64,000 nt of DNA from Syntrophales bacterium (GTDB taxonomy: Bacteria > Desulfobacterota > Syntrophia > Syntrophales > UBA4778): NCBI GenBank assembly GCA_028712885.1, contig JAQTPK010000005.1, forward strand, positions 1 to 64,000, read 5' to 3'. Positions within the stretch are counted from its first letter, which is position 1. The number at the start of each line of letters is the position of its first letter. The notes beneath the pieces are model-generated. The model did not search any database and was not told the DNA's origin. It was given only the letters and a program-made list of their open reading frames with translations. The position numbers were made by a program, and so were the translations under genes. This document shows, in pieces, positions 37,921-47,635 of the stretch.

Positions 37921-39597
37921 TTATACTTTCAGATCGCCCCAATCCGTCCTGGCGATCGGAGTCCGGTAGCAGAGCTCGAGGGATCTCGCCAGTTTATTGC
38001 GAGCTTCGCTGAACGCGATTACGCCGTCATGGAACAGGAGCGCGCCGGTGAGGAACGGATGGCCTTCGGCGTCGTAGCGGTCCCTCATCATCTGCCGGAA
38101 TTTGGCCATTTCCTCTTCATTGACCTGCTGTCCCTTGTCGATGATGTTCTTTCTTCGGACGGTCTCCACGATGAATCCCGCGGTTTCGCCGGACATGACC
38201 GTGGTGCGCCCCCTCATGTTGGTGAAGCAGAATACCGGGCGGAAAGCCCTGCCGCACATGCCGTAGTTGGCCGCGCCGTGGTCGGGGCCGATGACGTACT
38301 GAATCTTCGGGACGTTCAGGACGGAGCATGTCCGGACCATGTCGGAGCCGTACTTGCCGATGCCGCCCCATTCCTCGGATTTGCCGACCATGTAGCCGGG
38401 TGAACCCTGGAGGAACATGACCGGAAGGTTGGAGTTCCCGCAGCGGATCATCCACTCCGTCGCCTTGCGGGCGGCCTCGATGTAGATAACGCCGTTTCCG
38501 CTCGAAGCGATCACGCCGATCGGCATGCCTTTCATCCACATCTTCCCCGCCACGATCGTCTCGCCGCGGTTCAGGCCGTACGTCGGTTTGTATTCATGGA
38601 AATAGCTGTCGTCGGCGAGGCACTTCAGGGTTTCCTTGATGTTGATGGCGTTATACGTGTTGGCGGGCGACATCCGCATCATTTCCTTGTAGTCGAATTT
38701 GGGCTCCGCGGGCTTTTTCAGCTCGCAGTAAAGGCTCTGGGAGGGCTCGAATTCGATGATGTCGCGCAGCTTCTTGATCCCTTCATCCTGGCTCTTTACG
38801 ATGTGATCGCAGCCGCCGGAATGCTGGGTGTGGACATAGGCGCCGCCGAGGTCCTCGGGGGAAACCGTCTCGCCGATTGCCGATTTGACCATGGGGGGGC
38901 CGGCCAGGAATGCGAAGGCGAGCTTCTCGATCATGATCGACTCGGAGGCCAGATAGACGATGTACGCGCCGCCCGCGGTGTTTCCGCCGGTTGAAAGCGT
39001 GTACTGCTTGATGCCCATGGCTGACATGCGGCACATGTTATAGAACATGCTGCCGAAATGGCCGTCGTCAGCGAAGCAGCCGAGCTGGAGCGGAAGGTTG
39101 ATTCCGCCGGAGTCGGCGATATAGACGCAGGGGAGGCGAAGGCGCTCGGCGACCGCTTGGGCCCGCATGTGCTTCTTCAGGGTGATCGGGAAATAGGTGC
39201 CGGCAGCGTAGCGGTTTTCGTTCGCGAAGATCATGCAGTCCTTGCCGTGGATCTTGCCCACGCCCGTTACCATGCCGCCGCCGGGAATATGCCCGCGTTT
39301 TTCGGATTCATAAATCTCGCCGCCGTAGAGTTTGACTTTGCCGATGTTGTACCCGGCATCGAGACCTAATTCGAAGAACTCGGAGCCCGGATCGATCAGG
39401 GCGCTGATCATGTCTCTCATCGGTTTTTTGCCCTGCTTCGCGAGGCGCTTGATCTGATCTTCGCCGCCGATATTGTAGGCCTCTTCCCGGTGCTTCAGCA
39501 GGAGTGTGTCCTCTGCTTCCCAGTGCTTCAGGTTTTTCTCCTTTTCCTTGGCGAGCCGCTCGGCCCGGGTCAATCTCTCTTTCTTTTCCTCTGACAT
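37921..39597 (-). CDS. Acyl-CoA carboxylase carboxyltransferase subunit
   Basis: Biotin-dependent carboxyltransferase family sequence (VTGVGKIHGKDCMIFANE; STGGNTAGGAYIVYLASES); start set at MSEEKKER downstream of an RBS-like GGAGG. Confidence 0.88.
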   Translation of the reverse strand: MSEEKKERLTRAERLAKEKEKNLKHWEAEDTLLLKHREEAYNIGGEDQIKRLAKQGKKPMRDMISALIDPGSEFFELGLDAGYNIGKVKLYGGEIYESEKRGHIPGGGMVTGVGKIHGKDCMIFANENRYAAGTYFPITLKKHMRAQAVAERLRLPCVYIADSGGINLPLQLGCFADDGHFGSMFYNMCRMSAMGIKQYTLSTGGNTAGGAYIVYLASESIMIEKLAFAFLAGPPMVKSAIGETVSPEDLGGAYVHTQHSGGCDHIVKSQDEGIKKLRDIIEFEPSQSLYCELKKPAEPKFDYKEMMRMSPANTYNAINIKETLKCLADDSYFHEYKPTYGLNRGETIVAGKMWMKGMPIGVIASSGNGVIYIEAARKATEWMIRCGNSNLPVMFLQGSPGYMVGKSEEWGGIGKYGSDMVRTCSVLNVPKIQYVIGPDHGAANYGMCGRAFRPVFCFTNMRGRTTVMSGETAGFIVETVRRKNIIDKGQQVNEEEMAKFRQMMRDRYDAEGHPFLTGALLFHDGVIAFSEARNKLARSLELCYRTPIARTDWGDLKV

Positions 39598-40029
39598 TTC
39601 TCTCCTCCTTCCTCCTTTTATCTGAAGTGGTTGGCGTTTGATTTCCGAAATCGCTTGGAACGCGGACACTACGGAGAAGGCTCTTCCGGAAAGGAAGGCC
39701 GTGCGCAACAAACGAACGAAATCCGATTTCTCCCGTGCGAAACGGCTGCATCGAAACGATTCTCCCCGGACGTTCCGGGGGATCGACTCACGCCGCAACC
39801 CCTATCGGAAGATTGTAATAGCATATTTGGGCTTGGATGTGGATTAAAAATGGCAGCTTTTTTGACCAGTTCATGAGAATGGATGCCGGGGTAGCCATTC
39901 CCCGGCATCCATCCACGTATATGAACCGAGAGGGCTTTCATCCCCTCAGATTAGCTTAAAGAGGGTCGGTGGATGGAAAGGAGGGACAAAAACCATCCAC
40001 CGATATCACGTTGAGAGGTAATCTGTTTT

Positions 40030-40242
40030 TCAGGTTTCAGTTCCGGAAACGAAGAAGGATTCACTTTTACTCTCCTTTTCTCCATCCCCTTTTCCGTCCT
40101 GCTTTTCCGCATTACCCGTTTCCGTCGAACCTGGCGTCTGTCCGGCTACGAAGAAATCCGTCTCGGGCCTTGATTTGTTTTTGTTACTTTTGGAAGTTTC
40201 CTCAACTACGCCTTCCGTATCGACTTTACCCTCTTTATTCAC
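40030..40242 (-). CDS. Low-complexity hydrophilic small ORF with FFVxGxT repeats (doubtful, possibly remnant)
   Basis: GTG-start 70-aa ORF; TDFFVAGQT and ESFFVSGTE internal repeats; no clear RBS. Confidence 0.3.
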   Translation of the reverse strand: MNKEGKVDTEGVVEETSKSNKNKSRPETDFFVAGQTPGSTETGNAEKQDGKGDGEKESKSESFFVSGTET

Positions 40243-40590
40243 GCGAATTGCGAACTCATTTCAATATTGAGATCTTTGAACAGCAACCCTCCCCACATCT
40301 ACATGAATATCTGTCTTTAAGGCATATATCCATTCAAAGATCTCGGTCTTTATCCAGAGCAATATGCATACCATTTGGGGTGCTCGCGTGATTTCAGATG
40401 AGGATAATAATTACATATGCTTAGCTGATTTGGAGGGCGCGCGCACAATGAATCCTGAGCCCTTTCCATTCTGTTCCGGCCGAATTAGCGTGCGGCTGGC
40501 GCACGTCGAGACGGTCTTTTTCGATGTTTGGGGGGTCAGATGGCTGGAAGCGTGCGGATTATGAACGCAATGTGCGATAAGCGCCCAGTT

Positions 40591-42786
40591 TTACGAATTG
40601 CGGTTTTCGAGCTTCTTCAGCTCTCGAAGAAATGCGTATCTCGAAATTCCCAAAAACCGGGCGGCGGCCGCTTTTTTCCCTCCGCCCTTGGTCAGGGCGC
40701 GGGTCAGTATTTTCTCTTTGATCTCGCGGGTAAGGAGGTCGACGGTAATCCTGTAATCCAGCCCGTCCTGGATGTTGATGGGCATCGTTGCCGCGTCCAG
40801 CTTGACGCCATAAGAGTCTTTCTCTTTTATCTCCGCGGGCAGGTCCTTGTGCGTAATGCTCCTTCCCAGATTCTGCAGGATCATAATGCGCTCGATAATG
40901 TTCCTCAGCTCCCGGACGTTTCCCGGCCAGCCGTACCGGACCAGCATCTTCTCCGCGTCTTTGGTAAATCCCATGACGCGCTTGTTGAGCTTTTTGTTGA
41001 ACTCCTTAATATAGTGTTTCGCGAGGGGGATGATATCCTCCGTCCGGTCCCGCAGAGGCGGAATCATGATCGGCACGATGCGTATCCTGTACAGGAGGTC
41101 TTCGCGAAATGACCCCTCCGCAGACATCCGGTGCAGGTCCTTGTTTGTGGAGAAAATGAAACGGACATCGATGGGTATGTTGTCCGTTCCGCCGAGCCTG
41201 CGGATATGGCCGCTTTCGAGCATGCGCAGGAATTTCGCCTGGAGGGGAAGGCTCATATCGCCGATCTCGTCCAGCAGAAGCGTCCCGCCGCTGGCGTACT
41301 CGAGCAGGCCGGTTTTCCTCTTTCGAGCGTCCGTAAACGCCCCGGCTTCATACCCGAAGAGCTCGCTCTCCAGCAGCGTTCCCGGGATAGCCGCGCAGTT
41401 CACCTCGACGAACCTCTTTGCGTTGCGCCTGCTCTGCCGGTGGATCGCCCGGGCGATCAGCTCTTTTCCCGTCCCGCTTTCCCCCTGGACGAGAACATGG
41501 GTGTCGTGTTTTGCGACTTCCTGAATGACGTGGAATATCTTCTGCATAGGTGCGGATTTGCCGATGATGTCGTGGAAACCCAACAGGATGTTTTCCCGTT
41601 CCTTCAGTTTTTCTACCTCGGATTTCAGGGATTTCGCTTCAAGCGTCAGCTTCGAATTCATGATGGCGTTATCATAGGAAGTCGCGGCGTTCTTGCACAG
41701 GATATCGAGCATGTTTATCTGGTCCTGTGTATACGTCCCCTCCTTTTTGCAGAGGTAGAGCGCGCACCGGAATTTCTGGCTTATCCGGAAGGGGACCACG
41801 ATGTCGGACGGGAAATCGGGAAAGAGATAATCTTTCCTCTCCGCCGAGGCGACCTGACGGAGCAGGATGGCTTCACTCTCCATTGACTTGCGGATGATGG
41901 AGTTTTCGATCCGGTCGGAGAATTCATTATTCTCGTCCACGGCGACTTTTTCTTCATCACAGACCAGCCGCCGGTTGTTATCCACATCCAGGAAATAGAT
42001 TATTCCCTTCCCGGCATGTCCCAGCTTGACGGCGTATTTAAGCAGGATATCATGAATATGGTCCAGGCTGGAGCTCGAATTGAGCTCGGAGACCGCCTTC
42101 TGCAGCATCAGCAGCTGCTGGATTCTCTCCCAGTTGTTCTCGAAAAGCCTTGCAAGGTGGATGATGATGCTGACGTGGTTGGCGAAGGTCAGGAGAATCT
42201 CTATTTCCTCCGGGGAGAAAGTGGTCTTGTTCTTCGTCCAGACCGCAATAATGCCGATGACCTCGTTCTCTATGCTCAGAGGCGCATAGAAGGTTGAGCC
42301 CCTCTTGTAAAATTTGGTGATCTTCCGGTCGGTATCCGTAAGGCGCGGGTCCGTCTCGGAGTCCTCCAGCGCTATGTACTGTCCCGTTTTCGCCACGCGG
42401 GTTTCGAAGCTGTCGTGCTTATTCAGGTTCAGCGCCACGGAAAAGGCCCTGTCCGCTTCTTCCTGGTTGTAATTCTTGGCGACCCTGGTGAGGAGATTCT
42501 CTTTCGACTGGTCCAGGAGACAGATAATGCCGCGGTCGAAACCAAGGGAATCCACAGTCTCATCGAGGATTTTTTTCATGATCTCATCCACCGAGAAAGG
42601 CGCGTTCAATGATACGCTCTCGAAGTGGAAATCATCGAAGAAGAGATTATGGGTCAGGCCGTCCATGTGCGGGGCGGCCATAAAGGTGCTGATGCGGAAC
42701 ATGCTCTTGATGAGCTTGTCCTTGTCTATCCGGAAAGGCAGCCTGTCCCTGACGGTTCCTTTCTTTTCCTGTCTCGTTTCCGGCAT
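40591..42786 (-). CDS. Sigma-54-dependent transcriptional activator with GAF domains
   Basis: GESGTGKELIARAIH; ELFGYEAGAFTDA (GAFTGA variant); Fis-type HTH C-terminus. Confidence 0.95.
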   Translation of the reverse strand: MPETRQEKKGTVRDRLPFRIDKDKLIKSMFRISTFMAAPHMDGLTHNLFFDDFHFESVSLNAPFSVDEIMKKILDETVDSLGFDRGIICLLDQSKENLLTRVAKNYNQEEADRAFSVALNLNKHDSFETRVAKTGQYIALEDSETDPRLTDTDRKITKFYKRGSTFYAPLSIENEVIGIIAVWTKNKTTFSPEEIEILLTFANHVSIIIHLARLFENNWERIQQLLMLQKAVSELNSSSSLDHIHDILLKYAVKLGHAGKGIIYFLDVDNNRRLVCDEEKVAVDENNEFSDRIENSIIRKSMESEAILLRQVASAERKDYLFPDFPSDIVVPFRISQKFRCALYLCKKEGTYTQDQINMLDILCKNAATSYDNAIMNSKLTLEAKSLKSEVEKLKERENILLGFHDIIGKSAPMQKIFHVIQEVAKHDTHVLVQGESGTGKELIARAIHRQSRRNAKRFVEVNCAAIPGTLLESELFGYEAGAFTDARKRKTGLLEYASGGTLLLDEIGDMSLPLQAKFLRMLESGHIRRLGGTDNIPIDVRFIFSTNKDLHRMSAEGSFREDLLYRIRIVPIMIPPLRDRTEDIIPLAKHYIKEFNKKLNKRVMGFTKDAEKMLVRYGWPGNVRELRNIIERIMILQNLGRSITHKDLPAEIKEKDSYGVKLDAATMPINIQDGLDYRITVDLLTREIKEKILTRALTKGGGKKAAAARFLGISRYAFLRELKKLENRNS

Positions 42787-42843
42787 CTTTTTCCTCTGTT
42801 TCGCTTATATCAGGGGAAATATGGAATTTCAATCTTACGAATT

Positions 42844-44877
42844 CTAAGTCTTATCAAACTCCAGGAACTGCATGGAAAAAGTGGCGCGGCCCTGGGTTGC
42901 CGATCTCAGGTCGGTGGAATAGCCGAACATCCTCTGCAGCGGCACCTTGGCGCTTATCTCGCTTGTATGGCCTTTGGGGTTTATCGCCAGGATGACCCCG
43001 TGCCGCGAGTTTATATCTCCGATCACCTCGCCCATGAATTCGCTCGGAGTGATGACGTTGATTTTCATGACAGGCTCAAGGAGCACGGGGTCGGCAATGG
43101 CAAGCCCGTCCCGGAATGCGGTCGCCGCTGCTATCCTGTATCCCAGCTCGCTGGACTCGCCTTCACGTATCTCGGCCCCCGTGATCGCGATTTTTACATC
43201 GGTGACGGGAAAGCCGGAAAGGGGGCCGCTCGGCGCCGATTCGAGCAGCGCCTGCCGGATTGCATCCCTGTATTCCTGAGAGAGTGCCTCGGGAGCTATT
43301 TCATCCTTTACTTCGATTCCCTCTCCGCGCTTCTTCGGCTCCAGGCGGAGCCTGACATGTCCGAAGTGCTTCTTTTCGCCCAGTTCCTTGTCGAACCGCC
43401 TCTCGATTTCCACCTTTTTCTCGACCGTTTCGCGGAATACGACCTTGGGCCTTCCTATATTTACCCGGACGTTGAATTCTCTCATCAGGCGGTCAATCAG
43501 GATCTCGAGATGGAGTTCCCCCATGCCGGAGATGACCGTCTGTGCGGTCTCCTCGTCATACCTCGATTTAATCGTGGGATCCTCTTCCATCAGCTTCTGC
43601 AGGGCGTCGGCGAGCTTCTCCTGGTCGGCCGGCGTTTTGGCCTCGATCGCCTGCGTGATTACCGGCTCGTAAAACTCGATCGGCTCCAGCACGATCGGGT
43701 GGCCCTCGTCGCAGATGGTATCGCCCGTCGTCGTTTCCTTGAGTCCCATGACGGCGATGATCTTTCCCGCTCCCGCCTCTTCGATCCGCTCCCTTTTGTT
43801 TGCGTGCATTTTCAGCAGGCGGGCGATTTTCTCTTTCCTGCGCTTGCTCGAATTATAAACCTCGCCGCCCGCCAGCAGCTTTCCCGAATAGACGCGCAGG
43901 TAAGTCATCTTGCGGCCCTCGTCCATTATTACCTTGAACGCCAATGCCGCGAGCGGGACTTTTTCGGAGCTTTCCCTCTGTTCTTCTTTCCCGGAGAGCG
44001 GGTTCAGACCCCGGATGGCAGGCAGCTCGTCGGGGGAGGGCAGATATGAAACGACCGCGTCCAGGATAGGCTGGACGCCCCTGTTGCGGAGCGCCGCCCC
44101 GCAGAGGACGGGCACGCCTTTGAGCGAGATGGTGGAACGGCGGAGCGCCGTGACGATCAGGTCTTCGGGGACATCCCGGCCGGCGAGATAGAGATCGGCG
44201 ATGCCGTCTTCCATATCCGCGAGATACTCGATAAGCTTCTCCCGGTGCTCTTCCGCTTCGGCGGAGGCATCCTCCGGAACGGGGGAAACCTGGAAAGTAA
44301 GTCCCAGACCCCCCTCATCCCAGGTAATCAGTTTTCTGCGGATAAGGTCAATACACCCCCGGAAGTTTTCTTCCCTTCCGTACGGGAGCTGCACCGGCAG
44401 GGGAATGGAATCGAAACGGGCCTTCATCATCCGGACCGCCTCGAAAAAATCCGCTCCGGGCCGGTCCATCTTGTTGATGAAGGCGACTTTCGGCACGCCG
44501 TACTTGTCGGCCTGGTGCCATACCGTTTCGGACTGCGGCTCAACTCCCTCGACCGCGCTGAAGACGACGACCGCCCCGTCGAGGACCCGGAGGCTCCTTT
44601 CAACCTCTATCGTGAAATCGACGTGGCCGGGGGTATCGATGATGTTTATCTCGTGGTTTTTCCATGAGCAGGTCGTCACAGCCGAGGTGATGGTTATTCC
44701 CCTTTCCTGTTCCTGGGGCATCCAGTCCATCACGGCCTCTCCATCGTGCACCTCGCCCATTTTATGAGTTTTGCCTGTATAGAAAAGGATCCTTTCCGTC
44801 ACGGTCGTCTTTCCCGCGTCGATGTGGGCGACGATGCCGATATTTCTTGTCCTCGACAGCTTTGATCTGGATGCCAT
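42844..44877 (-). CDS. fusA: Translation elongation factor G
   Basis: [56 protein letters not shown]. Confidence 0.95.
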   Translation of the reverse strand: MASRSKLSRTRNIGIVAHIDAGKTTVTERILFYTGKTHKMGEVHDGEAVMDWMPQEQERGITITSAVTTCSWKNHEINIIDTPGHVDFTIEVERSLRVLDGAVVVFSAVEGVEPQSETVWHQADKYGVPKVAFINKMDRPGADFFEAVRMMKARFDSIPLPVQLPYGREENFRGCIDLIRRKLITWDEGGLGLTFQVSPVPEDASAEAEEHREKLIEYLADMEDGIADLYLAGRDVPEDLIVTALRRSTISLKGVPVLCGAALRNRGVQPILDAVVSYLPSPDELPAIRGLNPLSGKEEQRESSEKVPLAALAFKVIMDEGRKMTYLRVYSGKLLAGGEVYNSSKRRKEKIARLLKMHANKRERIEEAGAGKIIAVMGLKETTTGDTICDEGHPIVLEPIEFYEPVITQAIEAKTPADQEKLADALQKLMEEDPTIKSRYDEETAQTVISGMGELHLEILIDRLMREFNVRVNIGRPKVVFRETVEKKVEIERRFDKELGEKKHFGHVRLRLEPKKRGEGIEVKDEIAPEALSQEYRDAIRQALLESAPSGPLSGFPVTDVKIAITGAEIREGESSELGYRIAAATAFRDGLAIADPVLLEPVMKINVITPSEFMGEVIGDINSRHGVILAINPKGHTSEISAKVPLQRMFGYSTDLRSATQGRATFSMQFLEFDKT

Positions 44878-44901
44878 GATCCCGCTTTTCGGTATAATAA
44901 T

Positions 44902-45519
44902 TTACTCTGAAGACGGAGTCCGGGCGACTATCTCCCGGTTAAAGGCGAAGGGCGTCCTTATATCTATATGACCCTTCAGGGTTTCCGCCTCGCCCTCGAC
45001 GAGAATGCGCACTCTTTTTATTTCGGGGATGTTGGAGACGAGGGAATTTGTGAGCGAGAAAACGGTTGCCGCTTCGCTGGCGCTTCCTCCCGGATGCTGC
45101 TCGACCAGACTGCCGTCGAAACGGACGGAAGCCGTGCCGTTCTCAATCGACACGCTCTCCAGGCGGGTTTCTTCGGGCAGAGTTCCGACCAGGTCCGTTT
45201 TGGGTCCTTCGATCAGGGCCTTTATGACTTCTTCAGCCTGGGCCTCCGGTCCCGCCCCCTTGGGAATAAGCCTTTTTTCGGTAACGAGGAATCTTTCATT
45301 GGCGTCTGAAAAATAGAGCACGACCTGCCGGCGCTCCTTCTTCTTCGGCGTGCCCGCTTTGCCGGGGATCAGATCGATGTAGTCCGACAGCGTGAAAAAA
45401 AGGACGGCCAGAAAACCGATTCCGGCTAGGACTATTATCGAGAGAAAGAAAAAGCGGGTCTTCTTTTTTCTCCTCTTGGCGCGGATATCTTCCGTCTTCC
45501 TCTTTTTTTTGGATGTCAT
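44902..45519 (-). CDS. GerMN-domain protein
   Basis: VVLYFSDANERFLVTEKRLIP...EEVIKALIEGPKTDLVGTLPEETRLESVSIENGTASVRF. Confidence 0.85.
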   Translation of the reverse strand: MTSKKKRKTEDIRAKRRKKKTRFFFLSIIVLAGIGFLAVLFFTLSDYIDLIPGKAGTPKKKERRQVVLYFSDANERFLVTEKRLIPKGAGPEAQAEEVIKALIEGPKTDLVGTLPEETRLESVSIENGTASVRFDGSLVEQHPGGSASEAATVFSLTNSLVSNIPEIKRVRILVEGEAETLKGHIDIRTPFAFNREIVARTPSSE

Positions 45520-45588
45520 GCGCCGCTCCTCAATAAAACTTTGACAATTTATGGCATTTTTCCCGGGCTGTCAAGAAAAGGCGGAGGT

Positions 45589-45890
45589 AATGGGTAATGG
45601 GACTGGAAGGGCGGGAAAGGCGAAAAGGGGTCTGTAGCGTCCGTTGCGTCTATTGAGTCATCTCAGCCTCTGAGCTTCTCAGCTTCTTTTTTGGAGGGTG
45701 GGCAATGCGGGAAAGAGGTCCGTTGCGTCCATTGCGTCCGGAATGGGCGTCAGGTGTTGGGACCGGAGAAGCGGGAAACTTCTTTGAGTCAGGTTTATTT
45801 CGTCACAGGTTTTTATCTCACCATCTCAACTTCTCACCCTCTCAGCTTCCTGTCTTCGCATCTCGCAACTTCGCATCTTCGCTCTTTATC
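45589..45890. repeat. Composite spacer with 7-, 8- and 9-mer families
   Basis: ggtaatgggtaatggg; GCGTCCGTT GCGTCTATT GAGTC; CTCAGCCT CTGAGCTT CTCAGCTT; TCTCACCA TCTCAACT TCTCACCC TCTCAGCT. Confidence 0.85.
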
Positions 45891-46671
45891 ATCGCCGGTG
45901 GCCCGGGAGCTTTTCCAGTTCCTCTTTAGCGCGGATGCCGAATTCGGATTCCGGAGCCGCCTTGACTACCTCCTGGAACTCCCTGATGGCGGCGCCTCTC
46001 TTCTTCGTCGCCGCGTACACTTTCCCGAGCCAGTAATGGGCTTCCGTGAATTCAGGAGCCATGTCGAGCGACCTGGAGAGGTGCGCGGACGCCTGGCTCA
46101 TGTCCCCTTTGGTGAAATAGACCATGCCGATGTTCTTTTCGAGCATCGCGCGGCTGAACAGGTTGTTCTCCTGTCCCACGGCCTCCTTGAAGCGGGCCAG
46201 GGCGGATTCGTAGTCCCCTTTTTTGAAATAGCTCCACGCCATGTTGTTCAGCGCATACGAGGGCGTTTCATAGAGGATATTCGAAACCGCTTTCTGAAAT
46301 GAGCGGATCGCATCGTCGTAGCGCCCTATTCCGTCATAAACGAGACCGAGATAATTGTATGCTTCGGAATAATCCGGTTTGAGTTCAACCGCCCTGGTCA
46401 GGTATTTTACTGCTTCGTCCGGAAGGTTTTTCAGATGATATGACATGCCGAGATAGTATTTGATCGCCGGGTCTCCCGGGTTTTCCTTTTCCGCGGCCAG
46501 GAGCTCTTTTATTGCCGCGGCGTACTGCCGCGCCTCGATGTAGGCCATTCCCGACTTGAGGTGCAGGTTGGCGGCCATTTCATTGGCGCATGCGGACGCG
46601 AACAGAGGAAGGACGAAGATCAGGAAAAAAACAGACATCCGGCGAAGACGTGTTCTATTTGTTGCTTCCAT
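45889..46671 (-). CDS. TPR-repeat lipoprotein (PilF-like)
   Basis: Lipobox LFASAC; TPR units AIKYYLGMSYHLKNLPDEAVKYLTRAVELKPDYSEAYNYLGLVYDGIGRYDDAI. Confidence 0.85.
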   Translation of the reverse strand: MEATNRTRLRRMSVFFLIFVLPLFASACANEMAANLHLKSGMAYIEARQYAAAIKELLAAEKENPGDPAIKYYLGMSYHLKNLPDEAVKYLTRAVELKPDYSEAYNYLGLVYDGIGRYDDAIRSFQKAVSNILYETPSYALNNMAWSYFKKGDYESALARFKEAVGQENNLFSRAMLEKNIGMVYFTKGDMSQASAHLSRSLDMAPEFTEAHYWLGKVYAATKKRGAAIREFQEVVKAAPESEFGIRAKEELEKLPGHRR

Positions 46672-47239
46672 TTATCCACCAATCACTTTTGTCCTTGAAC
46701 CACCAATCGGACGAGTCGGTTGACATAATCTGTTCTGAAATGCTCCGGGCCGTTTCCGTGTATAGACGCTGTTTGGCGAAACCGATCCATTCCCTGCTGT
46801 ACTTGTTTCCGAGGTCCCCGTATTCCTTGAGCTGGAAAATCAGCGCAAGCTGATCCGCATCGTGCGCGAGCAGGGATTCCCTGGTCTCTCTCGCATTGAA
46901 TTCGTCGATGGTCTCCTCTATCTCGCTTCCGAAGAAAAGCGTTTCGGCAAGGTCCGTGACGGCTTTTTTTTCGTCCACCCTCACGTATTTCTTGTTCACA
47001 TAATTCATGTCGCCGGTTCTCGCCTCCGGAAGGTCGTGCACCAGGCACATTTTGAGGATCTTGAGCTCGTCCACGTCCGGTTCCAGCTTGCAGAGGGCGT
47101 AGCCGATGAACATTGTCCGCAGGATATGCTCCGCCACCGATTCACAACCCGACCCGAGGAACTGGAACCCGGTACGGGGCGTTTTCTTGAGCATTCCCAC
47201 TTCAAAAATGAAATTCACGATGTTTTTCAGCATCAGCAT
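46655..47239 (-). CDS. HD-domain phosphohydrolase
   Basis: SVAEHILRTMFIGYALC...KMCLVHDLPEARTGD...HDADQLALIFQLKEY. Confidence 0.88.
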   Translation of the reverse strand: MLMLKNIVNFIFEVGMLKKTPRTGFQFLGSGCESVAEHILRTMFIGYALCKLEPDVDELKILKMCLVHDLPEARTGDMNYVNKKYVRVDEKKAVTDLAETLFFGSEIEETIDEFNARETRESLLAHDADQLALIFQLKEYGDLGNKYSREWIGFAKQRLYTETARSISEQIMSTDSSDWWFKDKSDWWINGSNK

Positions 47240-47240
47240 T

Positions 47241-47447
47241 TCATCCTTTTTTCAGCGCCTGGATTCTGTTGGTCATCATATCAGAAACTTTCTTCAATTC
47301 AAGCTGGAGGGAAGCGATCCCTTCGGGCCGCATCTGTATGACTTTGTCGAGGCGCTCTTTCCAATGCTCAATGACGGCGATTTCGTGCTCCCTGAGCTTC
47401 TGCTCGAATCTTTTCTGGTACTCCTTTATAAAGGTATCATCGACCAT
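47241..47447 (-). CDS. Hypothetical small protein
   Basis: 68-aa ORF immediately upstream of and co-oriented with the HD gene. Confidence 0.5.
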   Translation of the reverse strand: MVDDTFIKEYQKRFEQKLREHEIAVIEHWKERLDKVIQMRPEGIASLQLELKKVSDMMTNRIQALKKG

Positions 47448-47479
47448 CGGCTCCCTCCCATTGTTCCAACCTTAACAGT

Positions 47480-47635
47480 TAAATCCCAAATACCAAACAA
47501 TATCAAAATTCAAAATCACAAAATCCATTGAACGGATATTTTGGTTATTGGAATTTGGAATTTGCTTGGGATTTGGTACTTGGGATTTGGGATTTCCCTC
47601 CTTTGAGGCCAATGCCTTACGCCTGACGTGCATAT
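47480..47635. repeat. AAATCCC...GGGATTT-family inverted heptad spacer
   Basis: aaatcccaaataccaaacaatatcaaaattcaaaatc ... gaatttggaatttgcttGGGATTT GGTACTT GGGATTT GGGATTT. Confidence 0.9.

Noticed and set aside
39598-40590. Sigma-54 -24/-12 promoter for the acyl-CoA cluster
   Set aside because: Searched by eye on the minus strand; no GG-N10-GC element with good flanks was found
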